From assembly GCF_039555335.1 (NCBI RefSeq), contig NC_092631.1:3413001-3477000 (forward strand): a DNA stretch of 64,000 nt, in the 5' to 3' direction. The notes beneath the pieces are model-generated. The model was not told where the DNA came from, did no database searches, and saw nothing but the letters and a program-made list of their open reading frames with translations. A program made the translations under genes and the position numbers. This document shows, piece by piece, positions 35,167 to 45,673 of this stretch (positions within the stretch are counted from its first letter, which is position 1; each line of letters begins with the position of its first letter). This DNA comes from Amphiura filiformis. Taxonomy: Eukaryota > Echinodermata > Ophiuroidea > Amphilepidida > Amphiuridae.

Positions 35167-36010
35167 GTCACTGCAATTTCACAATCAGTGGCCTTACACT
35201 ATGATCACTGGGAAGGAGCAGCTGGCATTGGACTTTTCCTTGCATCACTAGAAAGGGGTAGTCACATGGTGTCCCATGATTACTGTACTTGTGACATCTC
35301 ACTATGGCACCGATCAAGAGCTAAAGGAACTAAGGCTATGTGTGAGCTATTTGCTGACACTTTAATAACTGAAATTTTATAGACACCTGACCACCAAAGA
35401 CAATTAGAGCTATTAAAGGAGATCTGGGTTCATATATTGGGGTGTATGTTGCAAACAATCACCGAATCTATGTTGAGAAACGTATAAGCCATAGATATTG
35501 ATGAGCCAGATAGACATAACCATAGACCACGGACAGATCACCTCCTGTTTGTACATAGAACATATGTTTCGATGGTTTTTTTGTATGAGGTTCAACTCTC
35601 TGGCTTTGAAATTCTTGAATAGCCATGGTTGTCCTTACACTTTGCCTTGTGCACATCAATTTCAAAGGGTTCTTCAGGATACTGTAAAAATTTGATAATA
35701 AGCATGTGCCAATTAACGAGTTGCTCAGACAAAAACAAATATTTAGGATAGTTTGTTAAACTTTTTCATTTTTTTCTAAACAAAAAAGTTAACCCAACTA
35801 CAGTACCCTAAAAATTCCTTCTTGTCCAAGCAACTTGTTAATAGACACAAACTATACTTATTATCAAATTTTTACGGTAGTGGCCTTCGTGCCATTTACT
35901 CACTGGCCTTGAAAATGAGTGCCCTTGATATTGTGAAATTCGAGGCCTGGTTCAACTACTTGATTAAGTGTACCTCTGCAGAGGAATGCAGCAAATCTTA
36001 TCAAAGTGTG
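35167..36010. other. Non-coding stretch downstream of UMAD1
   Basis: No recognisable gene or bounded repeat. Short open frames lack domains. Confidence 0.35.
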
Positions 36011-36016
36011 ATCTAC

Positions 36017-36211
36017 CAGGGACTGTCTTTTGGAATTGGCAGGAGAGCACTAAATAGCTCGTAGCGCATTTACAACAGAATGTACAGAGAGAATGGTCAA
36101 CTAAGGAGAGCTAAAAATCACTCTCCTATATTAGATTTAAGGAGAGCAGTAGAGAGCAGTAGAGAGCAGTAGAGAGCAATTGCGCTCGCTCTCCTCAAAA
36201 GGCAGTCCCTG
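36017..36211. mobile_element. GGAGAGC-rich MITE, copy 2
   Basis: Ends CAGGGACTGTCTTTTGG and CAAAAGGCAGTCCCTG. ATCTAC is repeated at 36011-36016 and 36212-36217. It contains a short tandem array of AGTAGAGAGC near 36147-36175. Confidence 0.75.
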
Positions 36212-36212
36212 A

Positions 36213-36392
36213 TCTACTCCATTTGAAAGCCATATGGCCTTAATCTCTAACAGAGGGGGACAGATTTCAAATGGAGGTACTCATTCAGGTAACCCCACTT
36301 GAAATTAACACTCCCTATGTGTAGGATTAAGGTCATATATTCCATAGAGAGTATATGGATTTCAACTGCAATACCCCAATTTGATTCAGAAA
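36213..36392. mobile_element. MITE of the TGGGCTATTCCAGTTG family, decayed copy
   Basis: Inner arms CCATTTGAAA...GGCCTTAATC and GATTAAGGTCAT...ATGGATTTCAACTGCAAT are inverted. The complete copy is at 58383-58566. Confidence 0.5.
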
Positions 36393-36465
36393 AACAAATT
36401 CTTACTGTTGCCTACTTCTCATATAAGTGAATTTTCAAAATAAATTCACCCATTAACACTATATG

Positions 36466-36672
36466 GAGATCTTTGTTGCAAAACCCCTTACATCCACTTG
36501 AGCAATTTTGAGAAAACATCATAAATATAGGGGTTTGCAACAAAAGCAGTTTTTGGTGGGATGCTTGGGTAGGATGAGCATCCTGCCAAAAACTGCTTTT
36601 TTGAAAACCCCCTTATTTCAGTGATTTTTTACATGATTTTTTGATGTGTTCTCAAAATTGCTATAATTTGAT
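36466..36672. repeat. Foldback repeat downstream of UMAD1 stop
   Basis: AGATCTTTGTTGCAAAACCCC...AAAGCAGTTTTTGG is matched inversely by CCAAAAACTGCTTTTTTG...TTTGATCAAAGAT. It may fall within the UMAD1 3' UTR (minus strand), which would give its mRNA a long stem; that is inference. Confidence 0.55.
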
Positions 36673-36855
36673 CAAAGATATAATCCAGCACTATTTTTAA
36701 AGTCTTATGAGCGTGCACCACTGAAGAAAAGCATGCTGACGAAGCAACATGAAAAACAAGGTTATAAAATATTGCCTTCTATCTTTGATCAAACTACAGA
36801 TATGCATATTACACATTGCATAATATCATCTGTCCTGCAGATTCATTCCCATCAA

Positions 36856-37239
36856 TCAGGACACAGTGCCCTGCCAAACATAATCCTCATCTTCCAACGC
36901 CACCTCCGACTCTCGCTTCACATTCTCATCAAACTGAAAGTCATAGTCGTACTGTCTCCAGTTCACCTCCTGTAACTCTGGCACAAAAAAATCTGTAGTT
37001 GACACTGATTGACACAACATGGGTGACATCTGAAAAGGAACGTCTGCAATCCCCCAATTTGAATTGCCTGATTTGTTTAAACCAGGGCTAGTGCTCATGG
37101 TGACAGAGGCAGTCTGCATAGTTCTGTTATCACCAGGTTGTTGTAAGTGATTCCATTGTACAGGGGGTGATGACACCGACGGGTTGCTTGGGTAACTAGA
37201 ATCGACAGCTGCTGGCGGTAAACCTGGTGATCTGGTAAC
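36856..37239 (-). CDS. UMAD1: UMAD1 terminal coding exon with UMA domain
   Basis: 384 bases, 127 codons plus TGA (36858-36856). It starts VTRSPGLPPAAVDSSYPS and ends EDEDYVWQGTVS. The UMA core has the conserved VPF, a central spacer and the YDYDF...E block. The tail is acidic. Confidence 0.85.
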   Translation of the reverse strand, partial: VTRSPGLPPAAVDSSYPSNPSVSSPPVQWNHLQQPGDNRTMQTASVTMSTSPGLNKSGNSNWGIADVPFQMSPMLCQSVSTTDFFVPELQEVNWRQYDYDFQFDENVKRESEVALEDEDYVWQGTVS

Positions 37240-40200
37240 CTGGTAATTAAAGATGATATAAAAAATATTATCAGAAGATATTCACTGAGTTTAGTAGTTT
37301 ACAATGTGTTCACTTCAGAGAATTTAATCAATTGAAATCCATATACCCTCTATGGAAGACATGACCTTAATCTCCCACAGAGAGAGTTTGAATCTCAAAT
37401 GGGGATACCTGAATGGGTGACACCATTTGAAATCTATACCCCCTGTTTGGGAGAGTAAGATCATATCTTAGGGCACATGCATTTTAAATCACCTACCACA
37501 TTTCATATAGTACAAGAAAGCCATTGAACAGTGTAGCGGTTCATTCAAGCATATCGATAGACCAGTCCCTTGCCTTTGTTGATAAACAATGTCAAGTGGT
37601 CTATATGGTCAAGAATTGTTACCCTCTGACTGATGAATAACACCATAAACAAGGCAGTTCTCCTCTTGATTACATGTATGCAATTCTCGTCACCATTTGC
37701 AGTACACATCTGAATATAACTTGCTCACAAGGTTTGAGATGTGCACATGAATAAAACTATGCAGATTAGTGAAATTACATACTTTATTCCTGCCTGTGAA
37801 TTTAAGTCAACATTCCCAGTTTAGCCCAGCCCAAGACTTTAAGTTATCCATATCAGAGAGTGTTAACTGAACAGATGGACAAACAGTCTTACAGATAGAT
37901 GGAAAAGGCGATTAATGGTGCAAAATCAAACGATAGGCAGGGACTGCCTTTTGAGAGGAGTGAGAGCAATCACTCCTCTACAGCTCTTCTTAAGTTGCAT
38001 TTGCAAGAGCAATTTATAGCTCCTCTAGATTCTTTAATGGCCACATGTGCAAACAGCTCTTCTAAAGCTCTTCTTGAAGAGACCAGAAGAGCATTCTACT
38101 ATTTCTACAGTTCTTTTTTAATTTTCAAAAGGCAGTCCCTGTATAGGCGTGTAATTGTGAATGAGGACAGCAAACCCTTAAAAAAAGTTAAAATTTTAGG
38201 ATAAGCAGCAGCCACTGTGGTTTTATAGGGCATGGGTTTTTAATTGACCATTTTGGTAAATCCCATAAATCCTTGCGGTTAGACCCCAGATGTCGATGTG
38301 ACGTCAAATGCGACATCTGGGGTCGAACACACAGACTTGTGGATTTACCGAAAAGGTCAATAGGTGGCCTGCGGGTCAGATCCAACCAGCTAACCACTTG
38401 TGATTGGCCCTTCAACAGCTCTGAAATATACAAATATACAGTAAACATAGCAAAATACAGTGTATTTGGATCTCAGACACAGAACTTTGAAATGAGTTTC
38501 AGTTATCAACAGTTTATTATCCACATTCAGACATTATTATTTTTTAATGAGTCTAAGTATGTGAAAATATTGGATCCAAAACATAATAATGATAAAATTG
38601 GATGCTTTACGCCCAATATTTATTGGTCTCGCTATGAGTTTTAAATATTGGACTCGACTTCGCCTTGACCAATATTTTGAAACTCATAGCTCGACCCATA
38701 ATTATGGGCTCAATCGATCCAATTTTAAATCAATGTGTGTTCCACATTAAACCACAGTTCTGATGCCTATGAAGTGTACACATACAGTGACGTACCGTGG
38801 CCGCTCCTACCCCAGGGGGCTGAAGAAAATTAAATTTTGGCGCCCTTCCTCAACAGCCCGAAAAGGTTGACCCAATTTTTTTTCGGAAAAGTGAAGAGCA
38901 AAAAACAAAAAAAAAAAAAAAAAAAAAAGGATTTTAGGCGCCACCCTAAAAGCAACATTTCTATAGTACCATTTTTCTACTTTTTCAAAATTTTCCGCCT
39001 TTTTTTTTTCTTTACTAATTCTTTTTGCCGTCCTTCTTTTTTGCCGCCCTTCTTTTTGCCACCCATTCTTCTTCCGCTGCCCATTCGTTTTGGCCTCCCC
39101 TACTTTGACCCCTGGGGCTGGCGCCCAAATACCCCCCCAAATATGTGCATGACATGTGAGCAACTCTTTTCATAACACCCCACCAGCAAAATACCCACTA
39201 TAAGCAAGAAAATTCTGCATTTTTGTGCACAAAATGGACAATTGTTGGACTTAATTTTCAACAATATGCATATACACTGCCCTAAAAAAGTTACAGACTC
39301 AAATTGGAAATGCTTATTTTCCAGGAAAACAGCAGACCAGACAGTAACATGAGTAGGTTTATTTCACCTTGAAGGCATAGATAGTCATACAAATATGGGC
39401 TAACTTTCCCCATGGCTATCCAATATGTCATTAACTAGTAGGACTACAACTGGTATCTACTGATCAGTTTATACTCTCATTTCCACTTCTGTTGTTATAT
39501 CAGGTGGCAAGAAATGCCACACTGATATATTGTGATACAGGCGAATCTTCTGATTCTTCTTCTTCCATTTCTTTCGTCAAACCCTCTTTTAAAATGCTAC
39601 TAGTGCCATGCAGACACTTGCACCAATCTCTACCAAACTGTCTGGTCTATATTGTGCGTGATAAATAAAGTAGACAAAGTATAGATGAGTTGACTTCTGA
39701 CCTCAATGCCTGGCAGTATGCGAACGCATCATCACAATTTCCATTGTTTATTGCCTGGCAGTATGCGCGTGCATCATATTTTGTTCAGGGGTCGTGTTTT
39801 TAAAACTCCCGCCACCTCACAATAAGACTATTGAACAGTGTAGTGGTTGCATGGGGTTCACTCAAGCATAAAGATATACCGGTCCCTTGCCTTTTTTGAT
39901 AAACATTGAGGTCAACTCATCTATAGGACTTGACTTTAAAATAATTCTAACCTTTCTGGTGACATGTCACAAGACAATTTTCGAAATAAAATAGATTGAT
40001 ATTAATCCGCAATGCTATAAGGCCCGCCGATTACAGCTCTTCTAAAGCTCTTCTTGAAGAGACCAGAAGAGCATTCTACAGTTCTTTTTTAATTTTCAAA
40101 AGGCAGTCCCTGTATAGGCGTGTAATTGTGAATGAGGACAGCAAACCCTTAAAAAAAGTTAAAATTTTAGGATAAGCAGCAGCCACTGTGGTTTTATAGG

Positions 40201-42290
40201 GCATGGGTTTTTAATTGACCATTTTGGTAAATCCCATAAATCCTTGCGGTTAGACCCCAGATGTCGATGTGACGTCAAATGACGACATCTGGGGTCGAAC
40301 ACACAGACTTGTGGATTTACCGAAAAGGTCAATAGGTGGCCTGCGGGTCAGATCCAACCAGCTAACCACTTGTGATTGGCCCTTCAACAGCTCTGAAATA
40401 TACAAATATACAGTAAACATAGCAAAATACAGTGTATTTGGATCTCAGACACAGAACTTTGAAATGAGTTTCAGTTATCAACAGTTTATTATCCACATTC
40501 AGACATTATTATTTTTTAATGAGTCCAAGTATGTGAAAATATTGGATCCAAAACATAATAATGATAAAATTGGATGCTTTACGCCCAATATTTATTGGTC
40601 TCGCTATGAGTTTTAAATATTGGACTCGACTTCGTCTTGACCAATATTTTTGAAACTCATAGCTCGACCCATAATTATGGGCTCAATCGATCCAATTTTA
40701 AATCAATGTGTGTTCCACATTAAACCACAGTTCTGATGCCTATGAAGTGTACACATACAGTGACGTACCGTGGCCGCTCCTACCCCAGGGGGCTGAAGAA
40801 AATTAAATTTTGGCGCCTTCCTCAACAGCCCGAAAAGGTTGACCCAATTTTTTTTTCGGAAAAAGTGAAGAGCAAAAAACAAAAAAAAAAAAAAAAAAAA
40901 GGATTTTAGGCGCTACGCCCTAAAAGCAACATTTCTATAGTACCATTTTTTCTACTTTTTCAAAATTTTCCGCCCTTTTTTCTTTACTAATTCTTTTTGC
41001 CGTCCTTCTTTTTGCCGCCCTTCTTTTTGCCACCCATTCTTCTTCCGCTGCCCATTCGTTTTGGCCTCCCCTCCTTTGACCCCTGGGGGCTGGCGCCCCA
41101 AATGCCCCCCCCCCCCCAAATATGTGCATGACATGTGAGCAACTCTTTTCATAACACCCCACCAGCAAAATACCCACTATAAGCAAGAAAATTCTGCATT
41201 TTTGTGCACAAAATGGACAATTGTTGGACTTAATTTTCAACAATATGCATATACACTGCCCTAAAAAAGTTACAGACTCAAATTGGAAATGCTTATTTTC
41301 CAGGAAAACAGCAGACCAGACAGTAACATGAGTAGGTTTATTTCACCTTGAAGGCATAGATAGTCATACAAATATGGGCTAACTTTCCCCATGGCTATCC
41401 AATATGTCATTAACTAGTAGGACTACAACTGGTATCTACTGATCAGTTTATACTCTCATTTCCACTTCTGTTGTTATATCAGGTGGCAAGAAATGCCACA
41501 CTGATATATTAATGATACAGGCGAATCTTCTGATTCTTCTTCTTCCATTTCTTTCGTCAAACCCTCTTTTAAAATGCTACTAGTGCCATGCAGACACTTG
41601 CACCAATCTCTACCAAACTGTCTGGTCTATATTGTGCGTGATAAATAAAGTAGACAAAGTATAGATGAGTTGACTTCTGACCTCAATGCCTGGCAGTATG
41701 CTGAACGCATCATCACAATTTCCATTGTTTATTGCCTGGCAGTATCTTGCGTGCATCATATTTTGTTCAGGGTCGTGTTTTTAAAACTCCGCCACCTCAC
41801 AATAAGACTATTGAACAGTGTAGTGGTTGCATGGGGTTCACTCAAGCATAAAGATATACCGGTCCCTTGCCTTTTTTGATAAACATTGAGGTCAACTCAT
41901 CTATAGGACTTGACTTTAAAATAATTCTAACCTTTCTGGTGACATGTCACAAGACAATTTTCGAAATAAAATAGATTGATATTAATCCGCAATGCTATAA
42001 GGCCCGCCGATTACGAGCTGATCAAACTATAGTACAATAATTTTATACTGAAGCAAAATGTACACATTCACACCTGATCATATGATGGAGGAGGTGGTAC
42101 CACACCCCCATTAGGCACTGCAGATGATGTAGGCATTATTGTACTTCTCTCGCTAGCAGACTGACCCACCAATAAAAAAACCATCCTCCTCTCTTGGGTC
42201 TGATACACCGGTGGTAGGAGGTGGTGGTGTGGATGGTGTGGATGATGCAGACCTCCTACGCCTTGGGAGGTTAAAGATGGATGACAGCAT
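36856..42290 (-). CDS. UMAD1: UMA-domain protein (UMAD1-like), two coding exons
   Basis: The minus-strand gene joins 42290-42074 and 37239-36856. The first exon starts MLSSIFNLPRRRR after an in-frame stop, as UMAD1 proteins start with a short basic/aromatic head. It then has a Pro/Thr/Ser linker, REEDGF and, after a frame slip, VGQSASERST and PPPPSYDQ, a PPxY motif that could bind WW-domain (NEDD4-type) ligases. The second exon ends with the UMA signature WGIADVPFQMSPML...YDYDFQFDENVKRE (about residues 136-182 of 199). UMA domains of UBAP1 and MVB12 bind ESCRT-I; that role for this protein is inferred. The splice sites ATCAG|GTGTGA and TTACCAG|GTTACC are phase 0 on both sides. The intron is 4.8 kb and holds the tandem duplication. 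One base too many in a T7 run (42174-42180) breaks the frame. Human UMAD1 is about 137 aa, so this one is longer. Identity is supported by RPA3 next door. Confidence 0.8.
37322..37480. mobile_element. MITE of the TGGGCTATTCCAGTTG family, partial copy in UMAD1 intron
   Basis: CAATTGAAATCCATATACCC...GACCTTAATCTCCCACAG and, inversely, CATTTGAAATCTATACCCCC. Ends are eroded. Confidence 0.5.
37938..38141. mobile_element. GGAGAGC-type MITE, copy 3
   Basis: Ends CAGGGACTGCCTTTTGA and TCAAAAGGCAGTCCCTG are exact inverse repeats of 17 bp. The flanks share only ATAGG. The left breakpoint of the 1.98-kb duplication falls inside this MITE at 38054/38055. Confidence 0.75.
38055..40034. repeat. Tandem duplication unit A (1.98 kb)
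   Basis: It starts AGCTCTTCTAAAGCTC inside a MITE and ends GGCCCGCCGATTAC. It matches unit B base for base except for rare substitutions and small indels, many in homopolymers. Contents include a palindrome around 38273-38350, an A20 run near 38908, a C/T-rich MITE-like segment (38786-39180), and a sequence at 39830-39910 also found once at 37520-37615. No coding exon is recognised. Confidence 0.9.
40035..42014. repeat. Tandem duplication unit B (1.98 kb)
   Basis: Second copy of 38055-40034 in direct orientation, directly abutting. It lacks the 9 bases TATTTCTAC seen at about 38099-38107 in unit A. Other differences are run-length changes (A, C and G runs) and a few small indels such as CAAATGCGACATC versus CAAATGACGACATC. 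Sequence continues past unit B with GAGCTGATCAAACTATAG, the true end of a GATCAGCTC-type MITE. Confidence 0.9.
42074..42290 (-). CDS. UMAD1: UMAD1 coding exon 1 (one-base frame error)
   Basis: 217 bases. As read, the frame from the ATG (42290-42288) hits TAG after GGSVC. Dropping one T from the T7 run (plus-strand A7 at 42174-42180) gives an open frame to the donor with a DGFLLVG-like motif, matching the DGFVLLG of the human protein. TTATTCTACAG just upstream (42345-42335) is a good acceptor, so the exon probably starts at 42334 with 44 untranslated bases, implying a separate non-coding first exon further right. Confidence 0.78.
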
Positions 42291-42334
42291 TGTTTGTATT
42301 GCCCTTGGGTGATGCTACAGATTCATCTTCATAG

Positions 42335-43390
42335 CTGTAGAATAAATCAATTTAAAAATTCATTAATTCCTTCAAAATGCTCATATCATATCACAAAATA
42401 TTACGCTCTGCTTGTCATCAAAAACACTACAATTAGGCAACAATCAACGCTTATCTGCATGCGCAGCGCATCCTGTGGAAGCACCATGGAAGCACTGATG
42501 TCACAAAAACCTAAGTGGTCAAATGGCTCCGTTTTAGGTGATAAGTTAAAATTTACACAAAGACCACAGATGGAAATTGTCTGGATTTTTCAAGTTCTTT
42601 CCCCCGATTTAAATATCAAGATATGAATGGATTTCGCCCAAACATCTCAAGGGGCTGCGGATTTCATTCATTCATTCATTCATAAAAGGTTTATTCATAA
42701 ATTGCCCTCGCAGTATAAAAAACCGAATTGCAACAATTTTACATACAAATTCCACAACATCATAATAATCAATACAAGAAATTACGAAAAATATCAAAAT
42801 GAGCATTGACCAGCAAATATGCCCCATACATGCATACAAACACTAACACATATCCAAGCACAACCCCACACACCCCATCTGCACACTCACACCCATGCAC
42901 CCACCGCCGCACATCCCACAGCATACGCCCCCCTCTCACGCACACAAATCATACAAGATGCACACCATACACTGCCACACTCACCCAACAACCCCACACG
43001 CACCCTCACACTTAAAACCAATTCACAAAAAAAATCCGCCATTTCAGTCCACGGTTAGGCAATGAAAATATCATACACACTTCCTCGGTTAGATAGCAAA
43101 ACACATTGTCCACGTTTGGAGGCAAACACAGACAGGGGGGTGTGTGTGTGTGTGGGGGGGGGGGTTATCTTACAATTGCTATAGTGCCCATATTCATGAC
43201 CTTTAGAGATGTCCGGATCTATTTGTGTCTTTATTACAATTTTAAAAAAAACCAATCAATTATCATGCCATAGATAAATTAGGGTTTTAAAACTTATTTT
43301 TGTGTTTCACAATGTCAATTGTCATGAATGCAGAAGAATAGTTTACTGGTTTGAATAAGTCACGCAGAAAAAAAAGGAAAAAAGAAAGGT
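42335..43390. other. UMAD1/RPA3 upstream spacer, left part
   Basis: No coding exon. It includes an ATTC microsatellite (about 42663-42686), a degenerate CA-rich tract (42800-43015) and a short GT/poly-G run (43136-43165). A non-coding UMAD1 first exon is expected somewhere between here and 47.4 kb. Confidence 0.4.
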
Positions 43391-43393
43391 GAA

Positions 43394-43472
43394 ACTGTTG
43401 GGGCTCGAACCACTAGCCTTTCGTTTCACCGTCTGAAGTACTGTCCATTACACCACGCTGTCATGTTGAAAT
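43394..43472 (-). repeat. tRNA-like sequence (tRNA-derived SINE or tRNA pseudogene)
   Basis: On the minus strand, GCGTGGTGTAATGGACAGTA resembles a pol III A box and GGTTCGAGCCC a B box, spaced as in tRNAs. The anticodon stem does not pair and the acceptor ends do not match, so it is not a functional tRNA. Only one copy was noticed in the window. Confidence 0.4.
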
Positions 43473-43976
43473 AATTACGGGATTCCGTGATATATGGGTG
43501 CGTATTGCATTCTCGTGATTATGAAAATGGTAAATCTCGACAGACGATGTACATTGTTAAAATCAGTAAAATGTAAATAATGTTAGAGCTAACAAAACGT
43601 AAAATAGTAAAATTAAATTAGATGTAGTTTTTAACAAGCTTTCAAACAAAACACTTTACAAATGAAAGTTGACACCAAATCGGCCTAAATTATGAATTTT
43701 GTCAACGGTTTACCATTTCTAAATTAAAGAAACTCCTTGTATTAATATTCAGTATTAGACTATGGTAAACCGTCAAATTACTATGTGATTCAATGGGACG
43801 ATTTACAATCGCACTTTTAACATTTCACGCAAATAAAATGATCAATTTTTAAGATATCTCTGCATGAGTAGGCCTACTTCATGAGCGCACTAATGCGGTT
43901 TTTTTATTGGTTTGTTTTGTTTTGTTTTTTGCTGGGGGGGGGGGGGGTTGGTCTGAAAAAGGTGAAAAAGGTAGTT

Positions 43977-44163
43977 TTTTGACTATATTGCCCTGCACTG
44001 CAGCGTTCACACGGTACCTATGCATTGAACCATATCATGCTGATCACTCACATCTGTAAGATTAATATGTTTGAAAAGAGCGCTATTGTATTCAATCTAT
44101 GATTGTAGACATACACAGGTGATGGGTGCAACCTGCTTGTAGTGCAGGGCAATATAGTCAAAA
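43977..44163. mobile_element. MITE with 21-23-bp exact TIRs
   Basis: TTGACTATATTGCCCTGCA at the left and its reverse complement TGCAGGGCAATATAGTCAA at the right enclose about 145 bp without ORF. Confidence 0.7.
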
Positions 44164-44635
44164 TTGATACAATTAGTTGTTTTATTTTATACCCACATCA
44201 TAGCTTATGCATGAACTAATATTCATTGAAAATTTGGAGTAATTCTATCAAGAAGTTTTAAAGTTACAGCCAAAAGTTTAAAATCAGATGTTAATTTTAG
44301 CGATTGCCTCAGACAATCCCCGAAATATGTCTTGAAACATTAAAGCGTCTTTAGGAAAATAAGTCCCCCCACTCCCCTGTGCAATGTTGAAACATTTACC
44401 TGTTTACCTGTCGTCTTGGGCACTCTTTTGGAAGGCTATAAAGCCTTATAACGCCCATCCAATTTCATCATTACTTGACTACAATAGAGAGAAATTAATG
44501 TGTACTGCAAGTAATTTGTTCCAGGGTGGTGCTACCCCTGTAATCATACTTGTTTATATACTTCATTAATATATTCTTGTTCATTGATTGGTTAAAAGTG
44601 GATCACATGACCAAAAATAGTTCTACCATCAGTAC

Positions 44636-44735
44636 TCCAATCCGTAAATAGTACCTCTAAGCCGTAAATAGTATTTGCAATGTCCCGGATGAGCCGTAAA
44701 TAGTACCTCCAAACCGTAAATAGTACTTTTGACCA
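44636..44735. repeat. Four CCGTAAATAGTA motifs
   Basis: CCGTAAATAGTA occurs at about 44641, 44661, 44693 and 44715, followed by C/T-rich or TTT sequence. Spacing is irregular (about 20, 32 and 22 bp). Confidence 0.7.
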
Positions 44736-44859
44736 TGCCTTCAAGCGTGCGGCGCATTCGATGCGATGGAACAGTTCACGCCACGCTTGAAACTGCCATA
44801 AGCGTCATTAGCGCTGCTGTAATTGGTTAGCCCGATTTTAGCCTATTCGATTTTTTTGA

Positions 44860-45052
44860 GTATATAAAACAAATATATACTGCCTTTATTCGAGGTTCTG
44901 GTTAAAACTATGGTCCCTTGTTGAGATCAATGAATACTATTTTCCTTTAGGGCCTCCGTCCCTCAGGAAAATAGTACTATTGATCTCACCTCGGGCCCAT
45001 AGTTTTAACCAGAACCTCTCATGGCAGTATATATTTGTATACTATATGGTTC
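44860..45052. mobile_element. Long-armed hairpin MITE
   Basis: The left arm (TATATAAAACAAATATATAC, GTTCTGGTTAAAACTATGG, GAGATCAATGAATACTATTT) and right arm are inverse over about 80 bp each, leaving a small centre. Confidence 0.7.
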
Positions 45053-45247
45053 TCTAGGAAGGTGTCAATGCGCAAATATGTTCAGCGTATCTCCAAAGTG
45101 TCGCATCATTGAATGATGAGGGATGGGGAAGGGAAAAGTGTTAATTGATGGCCCAGCTTTCTTCTAATTCCAAATATTGAACATTTTTATCCACATTAAA
45201 AATACACAAGTTGATTTCATTCAAGATGCCTAAAGCGTTCCAAGGAC

Positions 45248-45673
45248 ATATGTGACGTGTCATGTCAAAAAGAGATACTTTTGGGCTGGTTATCAATTCT
45301 GAGGTTTTTACATATCTTAAATATAGAGATATTTTGCTCCACAACGCCATTTTCCCCAATGAAATCGGACGTTCCTAAGCGAAGATATTGAATTAAGTAA
45401 GTTATGGTATTATAAAATTGGAAATTGAGATATCGGCCTTTAAAAATATTATTGACAATGTTGAGAGTAGGAATTACCTGGAAAAATGTCTCAAAAAATA
45501 CAAGATGCCAGTTATATTCCGGTCTGAAACTCTCAGACAATAATGTTAAACATTAACATCACAAATTCGCAACAAACCCAAATTGTGAAAAAATCACCCG
45601 GGCAGATTTTTGGCTATATCTCCATTTACGATCCTGCCCAAAAGTGTCTCCTTTTGACATGACACGTCACATA
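45248..45673. mobile_element. MITE with about 40-bp TIRs (TA-type)
   Basis: TATGTGACGTGTCATGTCA...TTTTGGGC at the left and its reverse complement GCCCAAAAG...TGACATGACACGTCACATA at the right. The short ORFs inside have no domains. Confidence 0.72.

Noticed and set aside
38273-40616. Two homologous ORFs (123 and 115 codons) that look like a conserved gene pair
   Set aside because: They are simply the same stretch in the two units of the tandem duplication; they start in a palindrome and have no domain or codon signature.
42806-43058. His/Thr/Pro-rich ORFs
   Set aside because: They arise from a CA-rich simple repeat.
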